The notes: generated by a model not told the origin, from the letters alone. Counted from the first letter of the stretch, positions 11,716-22,907 are shown. The stretch is DNA of 64,000 nucleotides from Neckera pumila (GCA_963969595.1 OZ018413.1:4368711-4432710); one strand, 5' to 3'. Numbers and translations are program-made.

Positions 11716-12527
11716 CATTCATGAAATAGATTTTTTTTCAACATGCAATTCCAAACAAAGAAAAAGAATATAGTAGAAACTATTGTCACTATGCTCAATG
11801 CTAATTTACCTAGAATATTCTAGGGCAAAGCAATCATGATTGCCTTATATATACAAAATAGGGTTTCAACAAGTGCCATTGACTCAAATAAAATACCTTA
11901 TGAATTATAAACCGGTCGACAACCCAATCTATCACATGTACTAGTCTTTGGATGTAAAGCTTTTGCTTTAATTCCTAAAGATCAAAGGAAAAAGCTTGAT
12001 TCTCATACTATGGAAATGTATTTTTCTAGGCTATAGTGATTTAATTGAAGGGTATAAATTAATGCAAAATTCTAATAACAGAATCATTCTATCTCAAGAT
12101 GTAACATTTTTGGAATCACATATGTTTCAAAACGATCACCCATCATTAACTCTATAGATATGGAGGCTTTTACTAATGAAAATTCATTGATGGATCCTAA
12201 GTTTCTTAAGGATATACCAACTAATATGCTAGGTCCTCCAACACCTCTTTTAGAAGGACTTGAATCTATGTCAGAACCTATTGCAGGGCCTATAGCAAGT
12301 CAAATGCCTTCAGCCACATCTATCATTGATAATGCTCCTAGGGAAAGTGAAGCCTTGACCAACATACAAACAATGTCCGAATAACAAGTATCACAACGAA
12401 TTAGGGAATCCCCTCAATTCCAATAATTAAGAAGAACACCATGGGTTATTAAAAAGCCCAAGAGACTTATTGAAACCCTTGAAGGTCAACATCTTCCTGG
12501 TCATCCAAATTATCACCATAAAGCCAT
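11716..12527 (+). pseudogene. decayed copia integrase-reverse transcriptase linker
   Basis: Short pieces remain in changing frames, including a 74-codon open stretch at 12160-12384 of low-complexity linker character. The spacing between integrase and reverse transcriptase is normal for copia. No other gene is present. Confidence 0.6.
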
Positions 12528-12658
12528 CACTATAAGAAACCCGTGTATTTTAGGATGTTTCTATTGTTTTTTGGAACACATTTTTGTGGACACTAAACAA
12601 AACAACTCATGTTTTTATGTCAACAATGATGTTCAATAAATATATGATTCTTATAGTG
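12528..12658. mobile_element. CACTA-type MITE, one-arm version (131 bp, TSD CAT)
   Basis: It starts CACTATAAGAAACCC and ends GATTCTTATAGTG, flanked by CAT at 12525-12527 and 12659-12661. The body matches a single arm of the foldback MITE at 9566-9803, including GTTTTTATGTCAACAATGAT. It interrupts the copia linker just before the reverse transcriptase. Confidence 0.85.
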
Positions 12659-12659
12659 C

Positions 12660-13428
12660 ATGATGTCTCGAGCAGGTACTTTGAATGAACCTACGACCTT
12701 TCAAGAAGCTTTGAGTTGTAAAGATGCTTCTAAATGGCAAGAGGCCAGAAACAAAGAATTAAAATCTCTTAATAAAAATAAAACATGGGAAGACGTTACC
12801 TTACCTTCTGATAGAAAACCTATTGGTAGTCAATGGGTTTTCAAACTAAAAACCAATGCTAACGGATCGATCAATTGATACAAGGCAAGGTTAGTCGCTA
12901 AAGGTTATACTCAAGTAGAAGGAATTGATTTTATAGAAACTTTCTCACCGGTTGTCAAACTAACTTCAATACGTGTCATTTTAGCTTTGGCTACATTGTA
13001 TGATCTTGAATTGCATCAATTTGATGTCAAAGCTGCATTTTTAAATGGATTAATTGTTGAAAAAATTTACATGCGAATTCCGGAGGGTAAACCTCAACCT
13101 CTTGATCACAACACTGTGTGTAAATTGTTAAAAGCACTTTATGGCTTAAAACAAGGTGCATACGTGTGGTACCACCAATTGCATAATTATTTGATCCTTC
13201 TCGGTTTTACACAATGTAATGCTGATCCAAATGTCTACATCAAAAGAAGTGATGCAGGTGTTATCATCCTTACAATTTATGTTGATGATGCTCTAGTTGC
13301 AAGTAACAATCCTCAACTTATATTAGAATTAAAAACTCTTCTTGAGAAAGAATTCAAAATGAGTTATCAAGAGGAACTACAACAACTCCTTGGTCTCCAA
13401 ATTGTAAGGATTAAAGACCAAGGTTGGT
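12660..13428 (+). pseudogene. copia reverse transcriptase
   Basis: The frame carries SQWVFKLKTN, then ARLVAKGYTQVEGIDF, QFDVKAAFLNG (first catalytic Asp), ALYGLKQG and the YVDD catalytic box (about 13279). One premature TGA (12876-12878) replaces a codon that is normally Arg in this family; the frame then stays open to the transposon at 13432. Otherwise it is the best preserved part of the element. Confidence 0.9.
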
Positions 13429-13431
13429 TAA

Positions 13432-14387
13432 CCCCTAAAGGACCGAGGCCTATTTTCTGCCAAAAAACATTGAAAATTGCCATTTCTATAGCAAAGAGTA
13501 AAAAAATAGATTGAATGTTTTTTTTTTCACATCTAACCATAGGATCTTACATCTGACTAGTATTAAAAAGTGTGGAAAAAATTTCAGAATTTTTGACCAC
13601 ACAGATTGCAAGATATTTGCATTTAAAATTGGAAAAACAAGTTTATCAACACATTGCAGGACTGAATTTTTTGACTTTGAACATTTTTAACTTAAAATTT
13701 TTGCACTACGGAATTTTGAGCTTTAAATCTTTATAGTAGAGAATTGGATTGAGAATCTAGGAAAAAAAAATTCTTAAGAAAATTGTTAAGTAAAAGTAGG
13801 TACAAGATAGAAAGAAAATCTAAAATAATAATATCTTTTAGATGGAATTAAAATGCACTAATCCCAATGGTGAGATAATTCTAGCAAGAAAACTAAACTA
13901 TGTGGAACTTTTCTTTTTTAAAAATTCCAATGGTGAGATTGTTCTAGCAAATAAATCCAACTATGCAAAAAAAAAATGAAAAATTTGAAAAATTGCATTC
14001 AAAAATGAATCCTACCTATTATTTTTTCAAAAGATGCTTTAACTGCCCCAAAAACAAGAATGTCCATAACTTCTTCATAACAAATCCAAATGAAATGAAT
14101 AAAATATTTTTAGATAGACAAAAATATAATCTATGAGAAAAAAAATTCAGAAAAAAAATTCAAATTCAAATTTATTTTTTTTGCTACCCCCTGTCCCCTG
14201 TTTTAAAACTTATTAGGTCATAATTCTTATTCCCTGGCACCGATTGTGAAAAAAATTATATTCCCACAAAGCTTATCAATTCTTCTATCTTTCAAAAAAG
14301 TTTCAAAAAATTATGACAAAAATTCAGCCCATAGGTACCTGCCCAAAATTCCATTTGTCCCCCCAAGGGACAATGGTCCTTTAGGGG
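13432..14387. mobile_element. TTAA-flanked piggyBac-like non-autonomous element, copy A (956 bp)
   Basis: It has perfect terminal inverted repeats CCCCTAAAGGACC / GGTCCTTTAGGGG, flanked by TTAA at 13428-13431 and 14388-14391. The copia frame before 13431 resumes in register after one TTAA on the right side, which shows directly that TTAA is the duplicated target. TTAA duplication and CCC ends are hallmarks of the piggyBac superfamily. The interior is AT-rich and non-coding and matches copies near 27.0, 37.7 and 61.8 kb. Confidence 0.85.
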
Positions 14388-14935
14388 TTAAAAATAAGTC
14401 AACCAAAATATCTCCGTGAAACACTTTGATGGTACAATATGGAGTCTTGCAAGCCTAAACCTACTCCCTTTGAAGTTGGTTTGGTCTTAACTAAAGATGA
14501 TTGTCTTCAAACCTTTGATGATCATTCTTCCATGACAGAAGTTCCTTATTCCCAAGCAGTGGGATCTTTAGTGCATGTTGTTATTAATTCTTGGCCAGAT
14601 GCTTGTTATTATGTTGGTTGTTTAGCTCAATATCTTCCAAATCCTGGTGATTTACATTGGCTTGTTTTTAAGCATATTTTACGCTACTTTCAAGGCTCAC
14701 TTGATATTGGAATTACATATCGACGTATTGTACAAGGAAATATTTTGAGTGGTTTCATTGATGCTAATTGGGTTGGAGACCGCAACTCCCGCCGCTCCAC
14801 TTCCGGAAATTGTTTCTTATGGCTGGCGGAGTTGTTTCTTGGTCAAATACAAAACAAAAGTCTGTGGCTCTTTCTAGTACAAAGTCAAAGTACATGGAGC
14901 TTACAAAAGCAACTACTGAGACCAAAGTCATGAAC
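14388..14935 (+). pseudogene. copia connection domain and RNase H
   Basis: The frame resumes at 14388, meets a TGA near 14428, then reads KPTPFEVG, YSQAVGSLVHV, HILRYFQGSLDIGITY, GFIDANWVGD and RRSTSGN. These are the family-typical connection and RNase H motifs. It loses frame and ends at 14931-14933, before the usual end of the domain. Confidence 0.85.
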
Positions 14936-15116
14936 AAAGACTAAGATATGAACAAAGACAAAGACATGAATATGGACTAAGATATAGACATACTAATTAA
15001 AATGAGTCTCTCAACAAATTCTTATACACACTTCGTTCTGGTATTGCCGCAATAATAAAACTTAATGCAATTGTTGATTCATCAACTCCGGTGTTCCAAA
15101 GAAGACATTGAAGAAA

Positions 15117-15564
15117 TTTAGATAAATTAGAGGATCTAGCATCTAGGGGTTATGTTCCTTAGTAACGTTGTATCTTATGAATCTAAGGGTTGCGTCTTAG
15201 TAACTAGACCCTTCATGTTACTTTCTTCCTCTTATTTATTGAGGCTGTATTGTGATAATACTTAATATATAATGAATGTTTTTTCTTTAACCCTGTAACG
15301 TTGCCACAGACACTAAGTGTTCGATGAATGACAAAGAATCTTTGCATGTAGGACAAAAGTGTGATTGTTCATCCTTTGAATTTAGTGCAAAAAGGGAAGA
15401 CCTTCTACAGTAGTTTGTCCTCGAATGAGTGCTTTTGATTTTTACACTGTAGATGATGCACACTGTATAAAAAAGAAGATTTCCACGGAGACCAGGGTTA
15501 AGTTACAGGGTGTGATTTCCGTCCTTACAGGGTTAAGTTATGTGTGTGATTCTCTTTTGTACTC
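15117..15564 (+). repeat. copia 3' LTR, split by an insertion
   Basis: The two parts, 15117-15290 and 15533-15564, together match the 203-bp 5' LTR. A purine-rich GAAGACATTGAAGAAA precedes it and is the likely polypurine tract. A 242-bp TTAA-flanked element splits it. Confidence 0.85.
15291..15532. mobile_element. TTAA-flanked piggyBac-like MITE, second family (242 bp)
   Basis: The intact 5' LTR reads straight through TTAA where this LTR is interrupted, which gives both ends exactly: TTAA at 15287-15290 and 15533-15536. The ends are CCCTGTAACG and CCTTACAGGG, a 10-bp inverted repeat with one mismatch. A second CAGGGTTAAGTTA just inside the right end (15493-15505) is an alternative, less symmetric end. 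It is non-coding and distinct from the CCCCTAAAGGACC family. Confidence 0.85.
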
Positions 15565-15942
15565 AATAATACCTTGATAATTCTTCGCTCAATGCACCTC
15601 AATGTGCCAAGACAGTCTGAAATCACTCCCTCCTTGGACTAGACCAACCCTACTATAAAAAACAACCATGAAAGAGGTTACAATGGCAAGGAACAGTAGA
15701 ATGGTGATCTTCTTGCCTCGTGAATGATGGAAGAGCCAAATTTGGCCTGTGACGAAAGATCTTTACTATCTGAAGCACTTGTTGGTCGCAACACTAAAGC
15801 TAATCAGCTCTCAGGTGCTTAAAATCTTACAATGGGTTCTCCATGAAGGAGTTCTTCTAAAGAATGAAGGCTAAGCTAAATCTCGGAGTAATTGTACAAA
15901 CTAATCTTCAACATGGCCAAATTCAATTTCCTGAGCACCAAA
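15565..15942. other. spacer between copia element and receptor kinase
   Basis: This 378-bp stretch lies 3' of the minus-strand receptor kinase and probably includes its 3' UTR. No other gene or repeat was recognised. Confidence 0.5.
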
Positions 15943-18900
15943 CTACCGTCCCTCCAAATCCACTGGGCTGATACGTCCAGTCTCCACTCTGCTTGCACTA
16001 CCGGTAGTGTCACCTGATGCCTGCTGGGATAAGTGATTGTCACGACCATTAATGGGCGAGATGTAGGAATACTCATGATCAGTGTCATCCCAAATGTCTA
16101 TATTGGCAAGAGCGATGGACGGAGACGACTGCAAGCTCTGAAGGAGAGACTTGAGCAAATACTCAGGAACGTCCTGCGCTCCTAAAAGGATTGACACCAC
16201 TTGGGAGATGGAAGGACGAGAATTGACATTGTCGCTTGAACACAGGAGGCTCATCTTCAACACTCTTATAACCTCGTCATGGTCGTAAATGTGACGAAGG
16301 TTTCGGTCCACGAGGCGGAGGAGATACTCATCCTTGCCTGATTCTTGAGCTTTTCTGTAGAGGTCTCGCATCTGCATACAACACGAGGCAATCAGGGCAG
16401 TTTTTGAATCTTCAAGAAAAGTGAGGGTCCCATTTGTTGATTAGACAAAGTCAACAAAATTGACAACCGTGGGAAAGGCCGACAACAAGGAACCAGCACA
16501 ATTTATGGTCATAATTGTTAAAAGGGTCGTCTTCAGAGGGCCATAATTTGTCACATTCAAGTTCACAAAGGTCTAAAATCTAGGGAGAGTATGAATTTGA
16601 AGTTCCGGATGGATATTTGGGAGACAAGAGTCAATTTTTTGAAATTGACTCTTGTCGTCTTCAGAGGGCCAAAATTTGTCACATTTAAGTTCACAAAGGT
16701 CTAAAATCTAGGGAGAGTATGAATTTGAAGTTCCAGATGGATATTTGGGAGACAAGAGTCAATTTTTTGAAATTTCACCATTTAACGAGAATGACAAATA
16801 GTTTTGTGTTGCCCAACTAAGACCTGAAATCAGCCAACTGAAGCATAAATGTAGTTCAGAGATATCTATTGCCCCAAGCTAATGAATACGAGGTTAGTGA
16901 TGGCTTACCTCGTCAATTAGGCAGGATGAAATTCCGTTTTCGGTGGTGTTCATTGTAACCCTGCCTGAAACGATTTCCATGAGGAGGATGCCATAGGCAA
17001 ACACGTCCACCTTCTCTGAAAGCTGCCCGCGCGTCATTTCCGGTGCCATGTAGCCTCTTTATCCCATTCCACAACCCAATTTGAACTTGAAGGTTAGGTA
17101 CTTGAATTGAAACAAGATGCAGAGGCACAGCAGAAGAATTTTTACCACAATTCTCATGGAGTGACAACTACCACTGTACCATGCTGGGGGACACGATATT
17201 ATAAGCCACTTGTAGAGCTGAAAATGATACTCATAAATTCCTTCAAGAACTGCATACATGTATTTTTTATTTCTTACTAAAACTTCATATTTGTAGTCCT
17301 AAGATAATTTCCAAATTTAGGCCAGGGGTTTGTTTCCCCTTGAATGTATTCTAAATTTCCTTAAAATTTTCTCATAACCCTGCATAACTCCTTGCAAAAT
17401 AATTCCTTTTTCGTGATTTGTTACCAATAGTTTTGTTGTGTACTACGAATTATTATGAAAACTCAATGATAAATATTACTTTGAAAGATTAATTACTTTT
17501 CTATCTCAAAATCATCAGAGGTTCTTAGAAACACAGTTTGTAATTTTCAAGTCTGCCACTTCGTTCGGGAGACATGCGAAGGACCTAATATGCGGGTTAG
17601 AGACGACGCTTACAGTGTGCCTGCGATGGCCGTGGTAAGATGAGTTTGTTCGTCTGGGCAGAGCTTGGCGAGTCCAAAGTCCGAAATCTTGGCTTCGAGG
17701 TTTTCGTCAAGAAGGATGTTGCTGGCTTTTATGTCCCTGTGAATGATGCGGGGTGCAATTTCGTCGTGCAGATATGCAAGACCTCGAGCAGTTCCTACGG
17801 CAATGTTGAAGCGCGTTGGCCAATCCATGTGAATCAACTGGTCCCGAGTCCCTGCAATCTCAAACCATATTTTAATGTGGATGATCGAGGCACAGGAATG
17901 AGAGACTTCTTACACTCAAAATGAAAATCTCCATTGATGCAGAAAGAGATTCCAAACTGAAGCTTAAATCGAATGAGTCTGTTACCTAGCAAACTTTCGC
18001 GAAGACTTTTGTTCGGCAAATACTCGTAAACGAGCAGTCTGTGCTGCCCTTCAACACAACAACCGCGCAGCTTTACGAGGTTTCTGTGCTGCACTTTGCT
18101 GATAATCGTCACCTCCGCCAAAAACTGAGGCTTCCCTTGCTTAGAGTCGTCAGAGAGCCTCTTCACTGCCACTTGCGTGCCGTCCCTGATTTTCCCCTGA
18201 TCGGTCCAGACCAAAACAGTAGGTAATCGAATACTTAATTGTGAAATTCGTTTGAACATGAAGATATACTTGTCCATCGATAAAATAAATTTCAAAATAT
18301 TTGTGTCCTGTAAGATGATTTTGAATTCCCTCGTAACCAGAAACCGAAATTTTCCCCATTCTCAGGTTCATATTCTATATTTAATGTCTTTCAATTTCGT
18401 GTGTATACTTACAGCTCAGGAACAGAGTCCTCAAAAATAGAATCCAAAAAATGCAGTCAAAAGGCAATCAAAACCGCAATTCAAAATTGTAAGAACTAAG
18501 ACATTCCTTTTTCCGGCAGCACTGTTGAAAACAATCTTCCTCGCAGAACGATAATCATTGCATTTATGAAGGGAGGCATTTCTGCTTACTAGGAATACTT
18601 CCCCGAAGCCGCCCTCGCCTAACTTGTTGGCTTTGTGAAAATTCCGAGTCGCCTTCCTCAGCTCATGATACGTAAACAGGTTGGTTGATATGGACGCCTT
18701 CGCAAAATCTGAAACAGAAAGCACCTCCAAGTCGTGATTGAATGACCACAAACATGTGAAACTGGTCTACATGCTTGAACAAAGAAGCCATGGCACCGGC
18801 GAGAGGAAAGCCATTGAGATGAAATCCTACGTACCTTCTTGAATCTCTCGAACGTACTTCCGAGCAGCTCTGTATTTTGCAGCTAGGACTATGATGATAA

Positions 18901-21900
18901 GCATGAGGATGATGACCACCACACAAGTCCCTATCACGGCCAAATAGATCAGCAGAAGGTTTCTCTTCTTGCTTTTGTTGACGGCACAAGTATCACAACA
19001 CAAAAGCTTCTTATAAACCTCTTCCGGCGATTCGTTCAAATACTCATCTTGTGGACACAAAGGCTGTAGCCCTGGGTCGACAGCTTTCGTGCATTGGCTA
19101 AGGTTCACCTGCAGAACACCAGATCAGACGTCAACCTCGCGTAACATCAATTTCGTTGAAATGGCGGAATTCCACGACTTTGACATTTTTCAGGGCACCC
19201 GTCGTAAATGTGAATCTTTACCAATCGTAGTTTTTTTAGCAGTGAGCAGGGGAATGCCACAATTTCTGACGCCCAGAATTAAGTCAATTTAAGGAAATTG
19301 ACGATGTGTACATTCGATCGTCTCTTCTAACATACAAGATCGATCTTCAAGGAAGCACAGACTCTTAAGCTTATCTGATTAGACTACGTAGCAACTTGAG
19401 AGAACGAGGCTCTATCAAAGGAAAAGGAAACATTCTGGTTCTCTGGTTACTAATCCAGCAACAATTTGAACGATTTTCAATCTAGTTGCCGCATAAGAAT
19501 AGTCTTTTTTTAAACAGAAATCAAAATATGCAGTGCAAGGCAATAAGAACAGAATTGGAAATTTGTGAGAACGAGAATGTTCCGTTTTTCAGTATCACCG
19601 GAACAAGGTGAGTGAATCTTGGCACTCACATTAGTATTTTGACATGCCAATGCGATAGCCGGAACTACCGGGTTAAGGGCTTTCCCAGCGATGATATTCG
19701 TATCGTTTTCGTCGACAAAGACATCAATACCAGCAACTCCGTATAAGACACCACTCTCGAAGACTGCACACGAACAATCGACAGTCACAATTGAAGTACT
19801 CATTTGAATTTCCATCTCTAAATCGAAATCTTTGCAAGTGCTTGATTGAGTTTAGAAATTAAGATGAGAAGAAGAAAACCTGGATAAGTAACCGTGGCGA
19901 CCTCACCCAAACCATCGTAGTCTGTGTAAGGGGCGGTCCAGAATGTTTTATTCTGCACGAACCGCAGCTTCGCTTGGTAATCGAAGTATGGCCGAATGGA
20001 CCAAAGCGGATTCCAGTACGCATCCAGAGTACTAACATACGTTACGGAGCTAGAATTCATCAGGCATGACACACTACGAAGAGCTGGTAGTTGATCAATT
20101 TCAGGATCATCGGATTCGAGCGGACCAATGCTGAAGAAGAAGACGATCACGTTGTTCGCCTTTACATCCGCAATTGTATTCTGGAGTGCTAAATCGTTGG
20201 CGAAGGAGGAGCTCTTGGAGAAGCTGCCGTCTGTGAGCACCAAAATTATCTGTAGAGGCGACAATTGCTTTTCTCATTGAGTGTTTCATACATTCTGGAG
20301 AGGAGACGCATGACGACTTGATCAAGCCTGTTGTAACCTATTTTAAACCTCGCTAGGTTACGGAAAAACGGAATATTTATTGCTCTCCGGTTTCTAATTC
20401 AACAACAATTTGAAGGTATTTTTAGGTTTCAAAATCTGTGTACTTATAAAAACAGAGTCGTTTGAAAGACAGAATTGAAAAAATCGCAGTCGAAAGCAAT
20501 CCAGAAGTTGTGAGAAAGAAAATGAAATCTCGTACTTTCAATTTGCTTGTCGGATTGAGGGCCGACATTGCGGTGTCCAATCCTTGCGAGAGGTTCGAGA
20601 AGCCGCCGGTGGCGCTGTTTGTCACATTGGATAAGCCGAACATTGTGCACAGATCTGTGCCGTTCCCGCTGGTGTTTTCGTTTATGAGGAGCTGCAGGTA
20701 GACGACGTCAAAATCGGTTAAAACAAGAGCAACGAATGTCATAGAAATTAAAAAACTCGTCCTCACACAAGCCACAGAGCGGGCTTAAAATGAGACTTAC
20801 CGAACTCGGTTGCCTTAGAGTTGCCTTAGCGGAATCAAATGTGACGACGTTCACAGAATCGTTAACCCGGAAAGTATCAAGAAGCTCTGAGCTGATATTA
20901 ATTGCTGAGTTGAGGTTTGTCATGTTCTGCTGCCCTGTGTCGAGAAGAATAACCAAGTCCTTCACCACCGCCGTTGCCAAGATATACCACGGCCGTTTGC
21001 GAGGATCATACGTGATGCAACCTACTTCAGGGTTCTGTACCTGTGGGGAGTCACTCACGCCTGATGAATTAGCAACATTACGATGCGGTTCATGTCGTTC
21101 AAAATCGTTGAAGCGCTTTTCATTCCATCGCCTGCATTACACCCGAAACTCAACTTCCAAAACTACTCCACACAGTCAACTCAATCCTCCAACCATTCTA
21201 TGGTGTTGACTCACTTCCACGCCACTGGTGGCTATCTTCTACGGAGTACAATTTATTTGGGTGCCTTTATTTGTATACAGAGGGACATTGCAGGTAGCTG
21301 AGATTGCGAGAAATTCAGGAGACGAGGCTACATGAAAGACAATTGCAAAACTACTGGATTCCAACTACAGACAGCTAATGCTAGACCTGTGAGAAGAGGA
21401 AAGAAGAAGCGTGAGACTGTTTGTAGTTATAGAAGACCTCGGTGTTGCAACTTGTCTCTCTATCTCTCTCTCCCCAAATTGTCATAGCCATTACAATTTT
21501 CCGCGCTCCGTTCAAAATACTCTGTTCTACATACGGTTGAGTGATTCTAATCGCAAGAACAATGAAGCAGTGAAGTAGGTGCTTACTCGGCCAGGATAAC
21601 TTCGCCATACACCTTCGGCGGAGCCAAAATAGTTCCAAAATGTAAGGTTGATTTTGCTGCTCGCCGTGAACTGAAGATTTGATTGGGAGCAAATAGCGCG
21701 TTTGATTTCCGGCCTCAGATTTGAATTTGAGTAGTTGGAAAACGGTGGCGGAAGCCTACCATTGAGTTGCAACAAGAAAATGTTAATTCTCATTACCACC
21801 TTGAACCCACTCTCCTTCACTTCGCTGCCTTGCACTTATTTTATCGTTCTACACATGAATCAATCAACTAACAGACCAGTTGAACAGCACGAATACTATT

Positions 21901-22907
21901 TCCACTTAATACCTGACGAAGCCATTCTTGCCGAAATTGAGCTGAATCTGAAAGCATGTCTTGTTAGGGTTGAACGCTTCGCACTCATGAACAGAGTGTA
22001 GCGTGTTGGCACACAGGAAGTTGTCCGTGTGCGTTGCCGAGCAGGCATGACGAGCGCAGTTGTCCACGCACAACGAAAGCCCTGCAATTCAAACCCACGC
22101 TGCAAACTAAGCCATTGTTCCAACCCCTCCAATCTTTGGAATCGTCGTCACCACCTCAATCATTCACACTTCTACTCAATTCATTCGTTCGATATTCGAT
22201 CGAAACCATGTTTCGGCACATTGACGGGCCACTCGATCATTATATGCGACTCCTCGTTACTCTCCATTTCAAAACGCAAGCTACCTCACAACCCGGTGCC
22301 AAAAATTAAGTGAGCATCACAAGGCCATAATTCCGTGTCACATTCATGGCCAAATATTCGTTAAATTGTCACGTTTGAAAGCATCAAACTGCGACACTCA
22401 AGTGCGCAGGGCTTCAAAAACTAGGATAGGAAGAGCTACGAGATTACAGACGGACTGCTTGAAAGTTCCGATCACTTGAAATTCCACCATTTCAAGAAAC
22501 TTGACATGATTTTCATGATTTCACAAACTGGCCCATTCGGAAAAAAAGGGCTCTCAACTACGAACCAGAGTGATTTGCCCCACTCGTCAGAACCAGAGAT
22601 CTATACCCGTCCTATATTTGCGCTCTGCTGTTTCAGTTGCGCACGACACTTCGACCATTTTTTGGAGGATTCCTGCGAGTGAGAGGGCACAGGTCTTAAC
22701 TTACTTACCACAGTCTTCGGTATCGGTCGCTAACTGAAGCGCATCCTCCGCGAGACGCCTCACATTCGTTTCCTTAATTAAGAAATCGGCGGGTGTCATG
22801 GAATACACCTCCAGAAATTCCCGCGACGACACCAGGAGGAGCAACCACAGCAGCCCCATCGACATGGACAGTCGCAAATCCTTACCACCACCACTCCGAC
22901 TCCCCAT
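15943..22907 (-). CDS. receptor-like kinase with VWA-in-dCache ectodomain (951 aa, 13 exons)
   Basis: Predicted membrane receptor kinase. Exons, all in phase: 22907-22709, 22081-21913, 21755-21587, 21040-20801, 20691-20536, 20249-19880, 19763-19630, 19108-18835, 18708-18590, 18196-17986, 17851-17614, 17056-16909, 16371-15943. A hydrophobic signal peptide (about 1-36) is followed by a Cys-rich region, the VWA_N-type motif [14 protein letters not shown] (165-178), the Cache motif YDPRKRPWY (190-198), a VWA domain (about 207-350; DTGQQ at 213, TDG at 317), the rest of Cache (about 385-475), one membrane helix (530-556) and a kinase. The kinase has GEGGFG (601), Lys622, Glu638, HRD (718), DFG (738) and APE (764), so it should be an active RD kinase. 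It resembles LRR-VIII-2 kinases, but without LRR or malectin domains. The start at 22907 is preferred over an in-frame ATG at 22970 because it places the signal peptide better. The donor after exon 6 (GTTTTC) is weak. The ligand is unknown; an amino acid is my inference. Confidence 0.88.
16527..16782. repeat. 128-bp tandem duplication in intron 12 of the receptor kinase
   Basis: CGTCTTCAGAGGG begins at 16528 and again at 16656, and the following 120 bases are nearly identical in both copies. At the junction, GACAAGAGTCAAT and its exact complement form a 13-bp hairpin (16623-16656). It lies entirely within the intron. Confidence 0.85.

Larger units (their letters stand above)
9211..15564 (+). 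mobile_element. Ty1/copia LTR retrotransposon, degenerate, with four nested DNA-transposon insertions
   Basis: Two LTRs of about 203 bp flank a primer-binding site, gag, protease, integrase, reverse transcriptase and RNase H in copia order. The 6354-bp span falls to about 4.8 kb once the insertions at 9566-9803, 12528-12658, 13432-14387 and 15291-15532 are discounted, a normal copia length. The LTRs differ at roughly 10 of 203 sites by my count, so the insertion is not recent. The coding region has several stops and frameshifts, so the copy cannot act alone. I could not find a convincing 5-bp target duplication. Confidence 0.92.

Noticed and set aside
15291..15497. Shorter version of the TTAA insert ending at the inner CAGGGTTAA
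   Set aside because: Its ends share only CCCTG, while the outer end gives a 10-bp inverted repeat and restores the LTR exactly.
20251..20330. Longer exon 6 starting near 20328
   Set aside because: One frame stops at once; the frame that stays open hits a stop before the conserved strand. The acceptor at 20250 gives a good VWA core instead.
21041..21140. Upstream extension of receptor-kinase exon 4 using the acceptor near 21119
   Set aside because: It is open in one frame but does not match the phase of exon 3. The acceptor at 21041-21042 joins in phase and gives the normal short spacing between the YPG and RPWY motifs.
20790..21209. 139-codon plus-strand open frame
   Set aside because: It lies antisense to receptor-kinase exon 4 and has no recognisable domain; it is a shadow frame.
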